A DNA stretch of 64,000 nucleotides from Solimicrobium silvestre (GTDB lineage Bacteria; Pseudomonadota; Gammaproteobacteria; Burkholderiales; Burkholderiaceae_D), in assembly GCF_002976435.1 (NCBI RefSeq), contig NZ_PUGF01000021.1, forward strand, positions 26,871 to 90,870, read 5' to 3'. Shown one piece after another: positions 17,863-26,916 of this stretch; position 1 is the first letter of the stretch; every line of letters begins with the position of its first letter. The notes beneath the pieces were generated by a model that had not been told where the DNA came from, searched no databases, and saw only the letters and a program-made list of their open reading frames with translations. Both the position numbers and the translations under genes were made by a program.

Positions 17863-20700
17863 TTACGCGACGGGCAGCTTCGCAAACTGCTCGCGCAGCT
17901 TATTCAGTGTAGCGGAGAAGTTTGCCACTCTTTCCTTCTCTTGCGCCACAACCTGAGCAGGTGCTCTAGCTACAAAACCTTCATTGTCCAACTTAGCCTG
18001 CGCTTTGGTGATTTCGGTATCTAACCGCGTGATTTCTTTATTCAAACGTTCACGTTCAGCGGCCACATCAATTTCCACTTTCAGCATCAACTTGGTTTCG
18101 CCAACAATCGACACTGGCGCTGGTGATTCTGGCAACGCATCTAACACCTGTACTTCAGATAATTTAGCAAGCGCTTGCAAGTACGGCGCAAAAGCTTGCA
18201 AACGCAGCTTCTCTTCACTGCTCACGGCTTGCATCAACAGAGGCACGCGCTGTGCAGGTGACAATTGCATTTCACCGCGCAGATTACGGCAAGAATCGGT
18301 CAAGGTTTTTAAGGCCGTCATCCAGCCTTCGGCGGCTTCATCGAGTTTGTCCAGATTAGCTTCCGGATACGCTTGCAACATGATGCTGTCACCAGCCGGA
18401 TTCATTTTATGACCAGTTAATGGCGCAACGGTTTGCCACAAGGATTCGGTAATAAACGGAATGATCGGATGCGCCAAACGCAAAATGGTTTCAAGCACGC
18501 GTAACAAGGTGCGACGAGTTGCGCGTTGCTGCGCTTCGCTGCCATGTTGCATCTGTACTTTAGCAACTTCTAAATACCAATCGCAATACTCATCCCAGAC
18601 AAATTGATAAATGCTGGCGGCGATATTGTCGAAACGGTAGTCGGCAAAGCCTTTAGCGATGTCTTGTTCAGTGCGCTGTAAAGCAGAAACTATCCAGCGA
18701 TCCGCTGGTGAAAAATCTAAATATTCCGGCTTGCAAACACCGTCTACATGGCTGTCAAAACCGCAGTCTTTACCTTCGGTATTCATCAACACAAAACGCG
18801 TGGCATTCCATAATTTATTACAGAAATTGCGATAGCCTTCGCAGCGACCCAGATCAAAATTGATGTTGCGACCAAGTGAGGCGTAGCTCGCCATCGTAAA
18901 GCGCAGCGCGTCGGTGCCGTACGCTTGAATACCGTCGGCAAATTCCTTGCGGGTAGCCTTGCTGATTTTTTCTGCGTCTTTCGGATTCATCAAGCCAGTG
19001 GTGCGTTTGCCGACCAATGCATCGACCGAAATACCGTCGATCAGATCAATCGGATCCAGCGTATTACCCTTGGATTTGGACATTTTCTGGCCGCTCGAAT
19101 CACGCACCAAACCATGCACATACACTGTGTGGAACGGAACTTTTCCAGTGAAGTGCGCGGTCATCATGACCATGCGTGCAACCCAGAAGAAGATGATATC
19201 AAAACCGGTTACCAAAACGGATGAGGGCAGGAAAGCCGCTAAATCTGGCGTTTGTTCCGGCCAGCCCATGGTTGAGAATGGCACCAGCGCCGACGAGAAC
19301 CAAGTGTCTAATACATCTTCATCGCGTTTTAATGCACCGTTATATCCCGCTTGCGCTGCTTTGGACTTGGCTTCTGCCTCGCTGTGTGCAACAAAAATCT
19401 GACCGTCATCACCATACCAGGCCGGGATCTGATGACCCCACCATAATTGACGTGAAATACACCAGTCCTGAATATTGCCCAGCCACTGGTTGTAAGTGGT
19501 GCTCCAGTTTTCCGGTACGAATTTAACTTCGCCGTTCGCTACTTTTTCCAACGCGACTTCGGCAATCGATTTACCCGGGAAGTGCGTGCCTTCCGGTGCT
19601 GGTTTGCTCATCGCCATAAACCACTGATCGGTCAGCATCGGCTCAATGACGACATTGGTACGGTCGCCACGCGGCACCATGAGTTTGTGCGGCTTTACCG
19701 ATTCCAGCAAACCTTGCGCATCTAAATCGGCCACCATTTTTTTACGTGCAACAAAGCGATCCAGACCGCGATACGCTTCCGGCGCTTCATCCACAATTTT
19801 GGCGTCCAGCGTCAAGATGCTGATTAACGGCAGATGGTGACGTTGACCGACGGCGTAATCGTTAAAGTCATGAGCAGGCGTAATTTTGACGCAGCCGGTA
19901 CCGAAGGCTTTATCAACGTATTCATCTGCAATAATCGGAATCTCGCGATCAGTGAGCGGCAGTTTCAACATCTTGCCAACCAGATGCGTAAAACGTTCGT
20001 CGGTCGGATCAACTGCTACCGCTACGTCACCGAGCAAGGTTTCCGGACGGGTCGTGGCCACGGTCACTTGACCGGAGCCGTCGGCAAACGGATAGTGGAT
20101 ATACCACATCGAACCGTCTTCTTCTTCCGACACCACTTCCAAATCAGACACCGCGGTACCTAATACCGGGTCCCAGTTAACCAACCGTTTACCGCGATAA
20201 ATCAGGCCTTGCTCAAACAGGCGAACAAACACATCGGCCACCACTTTAGAACGCGGTGCATCCATGGTGAAGTATTCACGCGCCCAGTCGGCCGAGGCTC
20301 CCATGCGGCGCATCTGTCCGGTGATAGTGGAGCCGGATTGTTCTTTCCATTCCCAGACTTTTTCAACGAATTTTTCACGACCTAAATCATGGCGCGAGAT
20401 TTTTTGCGCATCTAACTGACGTTCCACCACGATTTGGGTAGCAATCCCGGCATGGTCGGTGCCCGGCACCCAGGAAGTATTGTGACCACGCATCCGGTAA
20501 TAACGGGTTAAGCCATCCATAATTGTCTGGTTAAAAGCGTGCCCCATGTGCAGGGTACCGGTAACGTTCGGTGGCGGTAGCTGAATGCAAAACGAGGGAG
20601 CGTTGGGATCCATGGAAGCCGCGAAATAACCGCGTTGCTCCCACTCATTACGCCAAATTTTCTCGATTTCGGCGGGCTCAAATGACTTAGCTAATTCCAT
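17863..20700 (-). CDS. valS: Valyl-tRNA synthetase
   Basis: Class I aminoacyl-tRNA synthetase charging tRNA-Val. The 945 residues match the usual 940-960. The HIGH-type motif is HMGH at residues 51-54 after PPPNVTGTL. The editing domain spans roughly residues 195-340. KMSKS lies near residue 540 ([12 protein letters not shown]). The C-terminal coiled-coil arm ([19 protein letters not shown] and following) is complete. All plus-strand frames across this region are shadows. Confidence 0.98.
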   Translation of the reverse strand: MELAKSFEPAEIEKIWRNEWEQRGYFAASMDPNAPSFCIQLPPPNVTGTLHMGHAFNQTIMDGLTRYYRMRGHNTSWVPGTDHAGIATQIVVERQLDAQKISRHDLGREKFVEKVWEWKEQSGSTITGQMRRMGASADWAREYFTMDAPRSKVVADVFVRLFEQGLIYRGKRLVNWDPVLGTAVSDLEVVSEEEDGSMWYIHYPFADGSGQVTVATTRPETLLGDVAVAVDPTDERFTHLVGKMLKLPLTDREIPIIADEYVDKAFGTGCVKITPAHDFNDYAVGQRHHLPLISILTLDAKIVDEAPEAYRGLDRFVARKKMVADLDAQGLLESVKPHKLMVPRGDRTNVVIEPMLTDQWFMAMSKPAPEGTHFPGKSIAEVALEKVANGEVKFVPENWSTTYNQWLGNIQDWCISRQLWWGHQIPAWYGDDGQIFVAHSEAEAKSKAAQAGYNGALKRDEDVLDTWFSSALVPFSTMGWPEQTPDLAAFLPSSVLVTGFDIIFFWVARMVMMTAHFTGKVPFHTVYVHGLVRDSSGQKMSKSKGNTLDPIDLIDGISVDALVGKRTTGLMNPKDAEKISKATRKEFADGIQAYGTDALRFTMASYASLGRNINFDLGRCEGYRNFCNKLWNATRFVLMNTEGKDCGFDSHVDGVCKPEYLDFSPADRWIVSALQRTEQDIAKGFADYRFDNIAASIYQFVWDEYCDWYLEVAKVQMQHGSEAQQRATRRTLLRVLETILRLAHPIIPFITESLWQTVAPLTGHKMNPAGDSIMLQAYPEANLDKLDEAAEGWMTALKTLTDSCRNLRGEMQLSPAQRVPLLMQAVSSEEKLRLQAFAPYLQALAKLSEVQVLDALPESPAPVSIVGETKLMLKVEIDVAAERERLNKEITRLDTEITKAQAKLDNEGFVARAPAQVVAQEKERVANFSATLNKLREQFAKLPVA

Positions 20701-20767
20701 GATAGTGGTCGGTAATTTATTTCAGAAGGGCTGATTATCCCAGATTTTTCGGCAAATAACGCCAAAA

Positions 20768-20876
20768 TCAACTGACATTATCAAAGGGGTTGAGCAGAGT
20801 TACGCCACTATTGGCAATAGTCTGCGATATTGCATCGTAACCAGGAATGGTGATTGTTGGTATCAATCAAAAACAT
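20768..20876 (-). pseudogene. Internally deleted remnant of a FitB/VapC-like PIN toxin
   Basis: An ATG at 20876 opens with MFLIDTN, the exact start expected of a FitB-type PIN nuclease, and overlaps the stop of the FitA-like remnant as in intact pairs. After these seven residues the frame is lost. In the next frame the sequence continues with ISQTIANSGVTLLNPFD and stops at 20768, which resembles the C-terminal end of such toxins. About 100 central residues, including most of the active site, are missing. The family reading is by pattern only. Confidence 0.5.
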
Positions 20877-21081
20877 CGGCCAAACCTTGACGCATTAATT
20901 CTATAGGCCGAACAAAATCCTCGTCTTTACCGACATTAGGCATTTGACTCAACACTTGCGCCAAACTACGTTTGCCGGGATAGCGCAATGCGACATCCAA
21001 ATTCGCCCGATGCTCCGCTTCAGCACTGCCGACATGTTCGGCAGCTCTGGCACGCAGGCGATGCACTTTTGCCATCTTCAT
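20863..21081 (-). pseudogene. N-terminally truncated FitA-like antitoxin
   Basis: The 72-residue frame reads VHRLRARAAEHVGSAEAEHR and then KRSLAQVLSQMPNVGKDEDF, ending LADVFD. This resembles the helix and tail of FitA-type ribbon-helix-helix antitoxins, but the DNA-binding beta strand expected before VHRLRARAAEH is absent. The upstream DNA runs directly into the end of the asparaginase gene. Together with the deleted toxin downstream it is best read as a dead toxin-antitoxin locus, though a short peptide could still be made. Confidence 0.5.
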
Positions 21082-21095
21082 TGCCTGTTCATTAC

Positions 21096-22184
21096 TTAAT
21101 AGATAGAAAACATTGTTTGCAACGCCTTGGTGTCATGGGTTTTAGTCAGACCTAACATCAACAAAATACGTGCTTTTTGCGGATTTAACGTATCAGAAGT
21201 GACAAAGTCAAGGTCATCATCATTGGCTTCGCCATTGCGGGCCACAATACCTTGTCCAACGCGGCTGGAACGCACAATAATCACCCCTTTTTTACGCGCC
21301 TCTGCCAATGGTCCTTTTATTTGCGCCGCCAGACTTCCGTCACCCACACCTGCATAAATAATGCCTTTTGCGCCAGCAGTAACGAACGCATCCAGTGCAA
21401 TGCGATTCACATTGGCATAGCCATAAACGATATCAACTTGTGGCAGGACGTCCAGATTGCCAATGTCAAACTCAGTGTCTAAGGTATTTTTACGCGTCGA
21501 CTGACGATAGAAATGGGCGCGATTATCTTGGATGTAACCCAGCATGCCGAGTTCAGGTGTTTTAAACGTATCCAGCGTAGATGTATTGGTTTTGGTCACT
21601 TCACGTGCGGCATTAATCTGATCGTTCAAACTGACCAAAACACCCTTGCCGATGGCATCTTTGCTGGCCGCCAACAGCACCGCGTTGTACAAATTAATCG
21701 GACCATCTGCCGAAATGGCCGTAGAGGGACGCATAGCACCAACCACGACGACAGGCTTGCGGCTTTTTACCGTTAAGTCGAGAAAATAAGCGGTTTCTTC
21801 TATGGTATCGGTGCCGTGCGTAATAACGATTCCATCAACATCCGGTTGAGCCAGCAACACATTGACGCGCTTGGCTAATTTAAGCCAATGTTCATTCGTC
21901 AGACTTTCACTGGCAATTTGAAATACTTGCTCACCACGCACATTTGCCACTTTTTTTAATTCAGGTACCGCATTAATCAAGTTATCAACGCCTACGGTGG
22001 CAGAAGTGTAGCCCACCGTTGTCGTACTGCTGGCACCGGAACCGGCAATGGTGCCGCCGGTAGCCAGGATCACGATATTGGCCAATTTTGCCGGAGGTGC
22101 TTCAGCCTGCGCCAACGTGCTCACCAATAGCAGGGCACTAAACAGGGCGACTAAGCGAGTGCGTGAAATGAAATTTGGTAACAT
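21096..22184 (-). CDS. ansB: Type II (periplasmic) L-asparaginase
   Basis: Hydrolyses asparagine, and often glutamine, to the acid plus ammonia. With start ATG 22184 (AAGGA upstream) the product is 362 residues and begins with a clear signal peptide (RLVALFSALLLVSTLAQA). The first catalytic threonine is in LATGGTIAG (about Thr45), the second in ITHGTDTIEETAYF. The AMRPSTAISADGP and GIIYAGVGDGS segments are also typical. An in-frame ATG at 22259 would add 25 residues ahead of the signal peptide and is rejected. A decayed antitoxin frame begins 15 bp past the stop. Confidence 0.93.
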   Translation of the reverse strand: MLPNFISRTRLVALFSALLLVSTLAQAEAPPAKLANIVILATGGTIAGSGASSTTTVGYTSATVGVDNLINAVPELKKVANVRGEQVFQIASESLTNEHWLKLAKRVNVLLAQPDVDGIVITHGTDTIEETAYFLDLTVKSRKPVVVVGAMRPSTAISADGPINLYNAVLLAASKDAIGKGVLVSLNDQINAAREVTKTNTSTLDTFKTPELGMLGYIQDNRAHFYRQSTRKNTLDTEFDIGNLDVLPQVDIVYGYANVNRIALDAFVTAGAKGIIYAGVGDGSLAAQIKGPLAEARKKGVIIVRSSRVGQGIVARNGEANDDDLDFVTSDTLNPQKARILLMLGLTKTHDTKALQTMFSIY

Positions 22185-22785
22185 ATTTTTCCTTGTTAAA
22201 TTGATGTTGAAATTTTTACGTAGTTTAGGATAGCCGAAGAGCAAACAGAGACTTAACAAAACACTTTTTAAGCCAACTTAATAGGGACATATCATTTTTA
22301 CCGACTTTATCTTGTTCTATTGCGTCTGTATATGCCAACAATATTCCAGTGAACAACATTGATCTCCACTCTAACGAAGCGGATAATAGCGATTCATTCC
22401 GACTAAATAACGTACTTTTGCATCAAAAACACAAAAATCATATACTCGCTCTGTTTTTTGAAAAATTTAACGTATTCAATGGCTTTCCAGTCGATAAAAA
22501 TCGCATTTTTCGACAGTATATTAATAGCTCAATAAGAAATTTAGTTTATAGATAGATCGATTTATTTATTTGCATGCTCCGGTATGCTAAATAATAAAAC
22601 AAAGACAAACAAGCGCAACAATAGATGCGCCACTGCTAACTTAGCTTGCTGCTCTGGTACAATATCGCCCTTACCGAAGTAACGTCTTAACTGAATCCGC
22701 GCTCTGCGCACCTCATTTTAACTAGCTCGCTAACGCGCACCTAAAATTCTGCGGATTCACCACCAACACCACACCTCAAATTACT
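22185..22785. other. Divergent intergenic region between asparaginase and slyD
   Basis: This 600-bp gap holds a copy of the AT-rich interspersed repeat (22438-22595) and a possible structured leader for slyD. TGAATCCGC (22692-22700) is complementary to GCGGATTCA (22751-22759), 50 bases apart, and the loop contains two copies of GCGCACCT. TACAAT at 22658-22663 is a candidate -10 box for slyD. A 68-codon frame at 22349 has no ribosome-binding site or recognisable composition and is not called. Confidence 0.4.
22438..22595. repeat. AT-rich interspersed repeat, copy A
   Basis: Shares with the copy at 47440-47600 the blocks TCATATACTC, AAAAATTTAACGTATT, TAAAAAT and GACAGTATATT in the same order and spacing, and a 3' block GCTC-G-GTAT. 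Two further, more divergent copies are at 32087-32242 and 57921-58050. The core of this copy forms a hairpin (GTCGA-AAAAAT against ATTTTTCGAC). No coding frame is present. Confidence 0.6.
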
Positions 22786-23265
22786 ATGAAAATTACTCAA
22801 GATACCGTCGTCAGCCTCAACTACAGCATGTTCGACCAAAACGACCAATTAATCGACAAAAATGATGCGCCGATTGTGTATTTACACGGCGGCTACGACA
22901 GCATTTTGCCACCGGTTGAAGCCGCGCTGGAAGGCCGCGCTGCGGGCGACACGGTCAAAGTAAACATGAGCGCAGACGAAGCGTTTGGTGAAATCGAAGA
23001 AAGCCTGGTTCGCGAAGAAGAAGTCGGCTTGTTCCCAACCGATATTGAAGTCGGCATGATGTTTGAAACGCGTGACCCAGAAACAGAAGAATCGCATCAA
23101 TTCCGCATCACCAAAATTGATGCAGGCAAAGTAACTGTCGACGGCAATCATCCATTAGCTGGCATGGCGCTGCGTTTTGAAGCAACAGTGTTGGAAGTAC
23201 GCGCCGCTTCAGAAGAAGAAATTGAGCACGGCCATGTCCATGGCGCTCACGGTCATGAACATTAA
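22786..23265 (+). CDS. slyD: FKBP-type peptidyl-prolyl isomerase SlyD
   Basis: Prolyl isomerase and chaperone that also handles nickel. The 159-residue protein has the split FKBP domain (VVSLNYSMFDQND and GNHPLAGMALRFEATVLEV) interrupted by the insert-in-flap chaperone domain (residues about 70-125). It ends in a short histidine-rich tail, HGHVHGAHGHEH, expected to bind metal. Its last 11 bases overlap the start of the J-domain gene, so slyD is translationally coupled to an operon of unknown function. Confidence 0.93.
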   Translation: MKITQDTVVSLNYSMFDQNDQLIDKNDAPIVYLHGGYDSILPPVEAALEGRAAGDTVKVNMSADEAFGEIEESLVREEEVGLFPTDIEVGMMFETRDPETEESHQFRITKIDAGKVTVDGNHPLAGMALRFEATVLEVRAASEEEIEHGHVHGAHGHEH

Positions 23266-23542
23266 TAAAGATTTGTACGCGGTGCTGGGTCTAGCCAGTA
23301 CTGCGTTACCAGACGAAATTAAAAAAGCGTTCCGGCTGAAAGCCTCTGAATTTCATCCGGATAAAAACACGTCAGAACTAGCACCAAGCAAATTTCGCGA
23401 AGTTAGGGAAGCTTATGAAGTGCTTTCTGACCCGGTAACAAGAGCCGTTTATGATGACAACCGGCGGCGCAATCTGCTGGAATCACCGCTCGAAACCGCC
23501 AGCGAAATTTGGTCCACTTATGTATCAGGAGTACTGCATTGA
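23255..23542 (+). CDS. Short J-domain (DnaJ-like) co-chaperone
   Basis: A 95-residue protein that is little more than a J-domain: DLYAVLGLASTALPDEIKKAF, the invariant HPD in FHPDKN, then FREVREAYEVLSDPVTRAVYD. Such domains stimulate Hsp70 (DnaK) ATPase. There is no Gly/Phe region, zinc finger or substrate-binding domain, so targeting must come from a partner. I start at ATG 23255, inside the end of slyD, because homology begins there. The stop overlaps the next gene's start by four bases. Confidence 0.85.
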   Translation: MNINKDLYAVLGLASTALPDEIKKAFRLKASEFHPDKNTSELAPSKFREVREAYEVLSDPVTRAVYDDNRRRNLLESPLETASEIWSTYVSGVLH

Positions 23543-24162
23543 AAATATCACGTTATTTTGCGAATTTAAAATCATCTTACAATGCCGAATTAGATGACTT
23601 GCGCACCGATTCTGAAGGCAACAACGTGCTTAAAGCACGTCTGGCCAAAAAGCGCGAACAGGTTCCGCAATTATTGATGATGATGCAAAGCGCACCTGAA
23701 ATGGTGGCAGTGGCTTTTCATGGCGGTTTCTTTTTTAAAAACGTGATGGTGTTGGAAGCGCTGGTGACACGCGAAGAGAATAAATTCCCAACTTGGGAAA
23801 CGCTAAAAAAGGCCATTATTCTGGAGCCTTGGGCACAGGCCTTAGTCAACATCGTACTAACCGACCCAGACGGTGAAGCGTTTTTAATCACCACAGCCGG
23901 ATTGGAATATTTAAACCGCAGCAGCCAGTCACGTGCGGCACATCCGTCGAATGCCGACGAAGACGAGCACAGTGCTGATCACGAAGATCAAGATGATGAT
24001 CTCCATGATCATGAGCACGACAATGAGCATGACGACGACAATAACGACGCTTACCTGAATTCGGATGAGCGCGTGGCCGATGAAGGCGAAACCACCGAAT
24101 ATGATTTAGATAAAGCCGGCGCAAACTGGCTGGCTGAACAAGGTTTTGATCGTAAAGAGTAA
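23539..24162 (+). CDS. Unknown protein with Asp/His-rich acidic segment
   Basis: Not recognised. I use the TTG at 23539 (AGGAG about 8 bp upstream, overlapping the previous stop), giving 207 residues. Residues 1 to about 130 look like a globular alpha/beta domain (LMMMQSAPEMVAVAFHGGFFF, ILEPWAQALVNIVLTDPDG). Residues about 140-175 are almost only Asp, Glu and His, then a short ordered C-terminus, DKAGANWLAEQGFD. The acidic histidine-rich stretch could bind metal, echoing the SlyD tail. It lies inside the slyD/J-domain operon, so a chaperone-linked role is inferred from context only. Confidence 0.7.
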   Translation: MKISRYFANLKSSYNAELDDLRTDSEGNNVLKARLAKKREQVPQLLMMMQSAPEMVAVAFHGGFFFKNVMVLEALVTREENKFPTWETLKKAIILEPWAQALVNIVLTDPDGEAFLITTAGLEYLNRSSQSRAAHPSNADEDEHSADHEDQDDDLHDHEHDNEHDDDNNDAYLNSDERVADEGETTEYDLDKAGANWLAEQGFDRKE

Positions 24163-24203
24163 CTTTAATATTTGACTCACTTACCTACTAATACAAGGAA
24201 ACC

Positions 24204-24974
24204 ATGAGCCTACCTGCACTGATACAAGCACAAAACTTAATTAAGGCTGGCGACATCGTCGGCGCAGAATCTGCTTTGGCAACCTTGGCTGAAACCGAAG
24301 GCGACCAGGCTTTAGTGGTCGCTCTGGATCAATTTCCGGCCAAAGATTTATTAGCCATTATTCGCGAATACGACTGCTCTAAAGAATCACTGGTCAATTT
24401 ATTGGTCACTCCGGCGCAATTCGCACAGGCGGTGGTTTTGGAAAAACGTTACGCCGATTTAAGCCACGAACAATTACGTGGCATGATCAATTCGGTGATT
24501 TTCCGCGAAGACGCTGACCCATCTGAATTTTTATATGCGATCAGTGAAGTCGATGGCGGTTATGACGCACTGGCCGATTATCTGGCTGAACGCACCGAAC
24601 GCATCGAATTCTTTTATCGCTACGCGACCTTCGATTTATTTGAATACAGCGACGAAGTTAAAACTCAGGCCATTGATGATGACTTGCTCAATTTAACTCG
24701 CGAATCGGAACCGCAATCGTCACCGCTTGACATGTCGAATGTGGAAGACCATGACTGGATGGAAGTCACCACGATTCTGCGCTACCAACATCCGGATATT
24801 TTCCGTGAAGTGTTACTAAAATTACGCGCACGCCTGAAAAAAGAAAATGCCCAACATGACGCCTTTATGGAAAACATGGGTGAATTGCCGGAAGGCGTTT
24901 TAGATAATGACAAACCGATGCCAAGTACCGAGCGCCCTGATTTTGAAGGCTTGCAAGAAGAATCGGCTCTATAA
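24204..24974 (+). CDS. Unknown acidic helical protein in the slyD/J-domain operon
   Basis: Not recognised. The 256 residues are acidic and predicted by eye to be mostly helical. The N-terminus (LIQAQNLIKAGDIVGAESALATLAE) looks like one TPR-type helix pair, followed by HEAT-like helices (FPAKDLLAIIREYDCSKESL). There is no signal peptide or membrane segment. AAGGAAACC precedes the ATG, and the next gene starts 5 bp after the stop. Repeat-type helical proteins often act as adaptors, which would fit a neighbour of a bare J-domain protein, but this is inference. Confidence 0.7.
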   Translation: MSLPALIQAQNLIKAGDIVGAESALATLAETEGDQALVVALDQFPAKDLLAIIREYDCSKESLVNLLVTPAQFAQAVVLEKRYADLSHEQLRGMINSVIFREDADPSEFLYAISEVDGGYDALADYLAERTERIEFFYRYATFDLFEYSDEVKTQAIDDDLLNLTRESEPQSSPLDMSNVEDHDWMEVTTILRYQHPDIFREVLLKLRARLKKENAQHDAFMENMGELPEGVLDNDKPMPSTERPDFEGLQEESAL

Positions 24975-24979
24975 CCACG

Positions 24980-26212
24980 ATGAGCGATACTGACAGCGAC
25001 TTTCAAGTTGCCACGTTTGAAGATAGGCCGTTTTTTGAAAAAGCACTCCGTTACGGTTTTCAACAAGGCATCATCAACAACGAAAAAATAAGCGCCATCG
25101 CCATTGAAGCACCCAAAGGCATGGTGCAGATTGCCGCCGCCTTTGGTAGTCAATACCTGCGTCCGGAAATTGACACAGCGCGCCTGCGCATCGTCAATTT
25201 AGCCAGCCTGTACCTAATTGAAACCGCTAAGGGCGACTTGGAACTTGCGGCAAAACTAATCCGTGACAATACTTTTTTAAGCCTGTCACGCGGCGGCTCG
25301 AATTTACTCAAAGCGCTGTTTGCCATGCCTGAATATGCGATTCTGGGCATGGATGAAAAAGGCCGGATCGAAGATTTCCTGGAGTTCTGGTCACGCAAAA
25401 AAACTGGACCGGATTATCAAGCGGCAGTTCAGCAACGGCAAACGAATCAGGTAGAGATTAATCTGGCGTTAAAACTGGGAAAAGCGCTCGGTTTATCTGC
25501 GCATGATTTTCATGACCAACATAGCGAAGCCGAAGCAATTATCCGCAGCGCGCTATTAATCAGTTTGCAAAAGAAAGTCATCGTCAATATCCGCTGTTTT
25601 AATCAGGTGGAATTCGCCAACATGCTCAATCTCACGCGCAGCAAAGGCATCGCTAAAGCAGCAAAGTTGAGCATTGAACTAAGTCAGCAACTGAGCACAG
25701 CAGAGCAAGCCATCATCACGCGCCTGCAACACGATATTCTGACCAACGACATTCCAAAAATTCTCGATACAGAAATTTCTTTGGATAAGCTGATCAATCA
25801 GCTAAAAGATCGCTTCTTCATCCGCGACCACGACATGGAAGACAGCGCCAGCTATGACGCGCTGGTATCCAAAGAATGGAGCAAGCACACCAAGGGCAAA
25901 ACCGATATCGACGCGATATTGACAATGCTGCTGTGCATTGCCGCCGCCACTCCAGCCAAAACCAGTTTGAGCGAAAAAGCAGCAAAAACCTTAGTCAAAA
26001 AAATCCGCAGCGAAGGCTTTCAGCCAGAACTGGCTAGCGACTTCATCAAACAGCATGCTCCGCATGAAAAGCAAGCTAGCTTGCTAGACGACTGGACTGA
26101 CTTTAGCCTGGAAGCGCAAACCTACCTGCTTGATGATTGGGACACCAATTTATACGGCGCGATGCGTTTTTTGCAGGAGAATTGTTATGTGGAGAAGTCG
26201 GTTAAAAAGTAG
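24980..26212 (+). CDS. Unknown 410-residue helical protein, last gene of the slyD/J-domain operon
   Basis: Not recognised. It is a soluble, mostly helical, Lys/Glu-rich protein with no signal peptide. Notable segments are FFEKALRYGFQQGIINNEKI near the start, a middle block resembling helical repeats (LINQLKDRFFIRDHDMEDSA), and a C-terminus ending in LLDDWDTNLYGAMRFLQENC. It follows the preceding gene by 5 bp, so it is surely co-transcribed. The next gene has its own promoter and operator. Confidence 0.7.
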   Translation: MSDTDSDFQVATFEDRPFFEKALRYGFQQGIINNEKISAIAIEAPKGMVQIAAAFGSQYLRPEIDTARLRIVNLASLYLIETAKGDLELAAKLIRDNTFLSLSRGGSNLLKALFAMPEYAILGMDEKGRIEDFLEFWSRKKTGPDYQAAVQQRQTNQVEINLALKLGKALGLSAHDFHDQHSEAEAIIRSALLISLQKKVIVNIRCFNQVEFANMLNLTRSKGIAKAAKLSIELSQQLSTAEQAIITRLQHDILTNDIPKILDTEISLDKLINQLKDRFFIRDHDMEDSASYDALVSKEWSKHTKGKTDIDAILTMLLCIAAATPAKTSLSEKAAKTLVKKIRSEGFQPELASDFIKQHAPHEKQASLLDDWTDFSLEAQTYLLDDWDTNLYGAMRFLQENCYVEKSVKK

Positions 26213-26232
26213 CAAATGCTAATATCCTCTCC

Positions 26233-26272
26233 TTGACAAGCTTGATTCCTTACCTTAATGTAAGGAATCAAG
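26233..26272 (+). promoter_or_regulatory. Promoter and palindromic operator of the AbrB/PIN operon
   Basis: TTGACA (26233-26238) and TAATGT (26256-26261) are spaced by 17 bp. A perfect inverted repeat with 13-bp arms, CTTGATTCCTTAC and GTAAGGAATCAAG, around a 6-bp centre covers 26241-26272, spanning the spacer and -10 box. This is the layout expected for repression by the antitoxin encoded downstream. Its right arm ends inside the ribosome-binding site AAGGAG. Confidence 0.75.
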
Positions 26273-26278
26273 GAGAAA

Positions 26279-26524
26279 ATGATGACAACGGCAACCATGA
26301 CCACAAAAGGTCAAATCACGATCCCAGCCCCCATCCGCGCCGCACTTGGTCTTGAAGCAGGTAGCCGGATTGAGTTTATTGAAATTCAAAAAGGACAGTT
26401 TGCCATCATCCCAGCCACCAGCCCAGTACTCGCGCTGAAAGGCATGCTGCACATGCCAGAAAAACCGATCACCATTGAGGCTATGAATCAGGCAATCGCC
26501 GCCCAAGCGGCAAAAGCACGATGA
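26279..26524 (+). CDS. AbrB/MazE-type antitoxin (VapB-like)
   Basis: An 81-residue swapped-hairpin DNA-binding protein. TMTTKGQITIPAPIRAALGL is the classic AbrB-type strand-turn-helix, followed by GSRIEFIEIQKGQFAIIP. The C-terminal half (LKGMLHMPEKPITIEAMNQ) is the toxin-binding tail. AAGGAG precedes the ATG at 26279; a second ATG follows immediately. It overlaps the toxin gene by 4 bp (ATGA) and probably represses its own promoter through the 13-bp inverted repeat just upstream. Confidence 0.88.
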   Translation: MMTTATMTTKGQITIPAPIRAALGLEAGSRIEFIEIQKGQFAIIPATSPVLALKGMLHMPEKPITIEAMNQAIAAQAAKAR

Positions 26525-26916
26525 TCGGGCTCGATACTAACGTACTGGTTCGCTACATTGCCCAAGATGAGCCGCAACAATCCGCCATTGCCACCACGCT
26601 AATTACCTCCCTATCCAGCGAAAATCCAGGTTACATCACCATCGTGGCATTAACTGAATTAGTCTGGGTCATGCAAAGCTGTTACAACGCGACCAAACCA
26701 GAGGTCATTACGATTCTCGACATGCTGTTAAAAACCAAAGAATTAGTCGTGGAAAATGCAGAAACAGCAATCAAAGCACTGACAATTTTTACGCGTTCCA
26801 ATGCAGATTTTTCCGATTGTTTGATTGAACGATCCGCACATAAAGCAGGTTGCGACTATACCGCTACGTTCGATAAAAAAGCAGCTAAAACGACGGGAAT
26901 GCGATTACAGAGTTAA
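26521..26916 (+). CDS. PIN-domain toxin (VapC family)
   Basis: A 131-residue ribonuclease toxin. MIGLDTNVLVRYI carries the first catalytic Asp at position 5. ALTELVWVMQ provides the conserved Glu, SNADFSDCLIERSA the central Asp, and TATFDKKAAK the final acidic residue. All four parts of the PIN active site are present, so it looks functional. It is translated from an ATGA overlap with its AbrB-type antitoxin. Confidence 0.88.
   Translation: MIGLDTNVLVRYIAQDEPQQSAIATTLITSLSSENPGYITIVALTELVWVMQSCYNATKPEVITILDMLLKTKELVVENAETAIKALTIFTRSNADFSDCLIERSAHKAGCDYTATFDKKAAKTTGMRLQS

Noticed and set aside
17863..20700. Many plus-strand frames opposite valS
   Set aside because: valS is unambiguous over the full length; the opposite frames are coding shadows.
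22349..22555. 68-codon plus-strand frame upstream of slyD
   Set aside because: It overlaps repeat copy A, has no ribosome-binding site, and its composition simply reflects AT-rich DNA.
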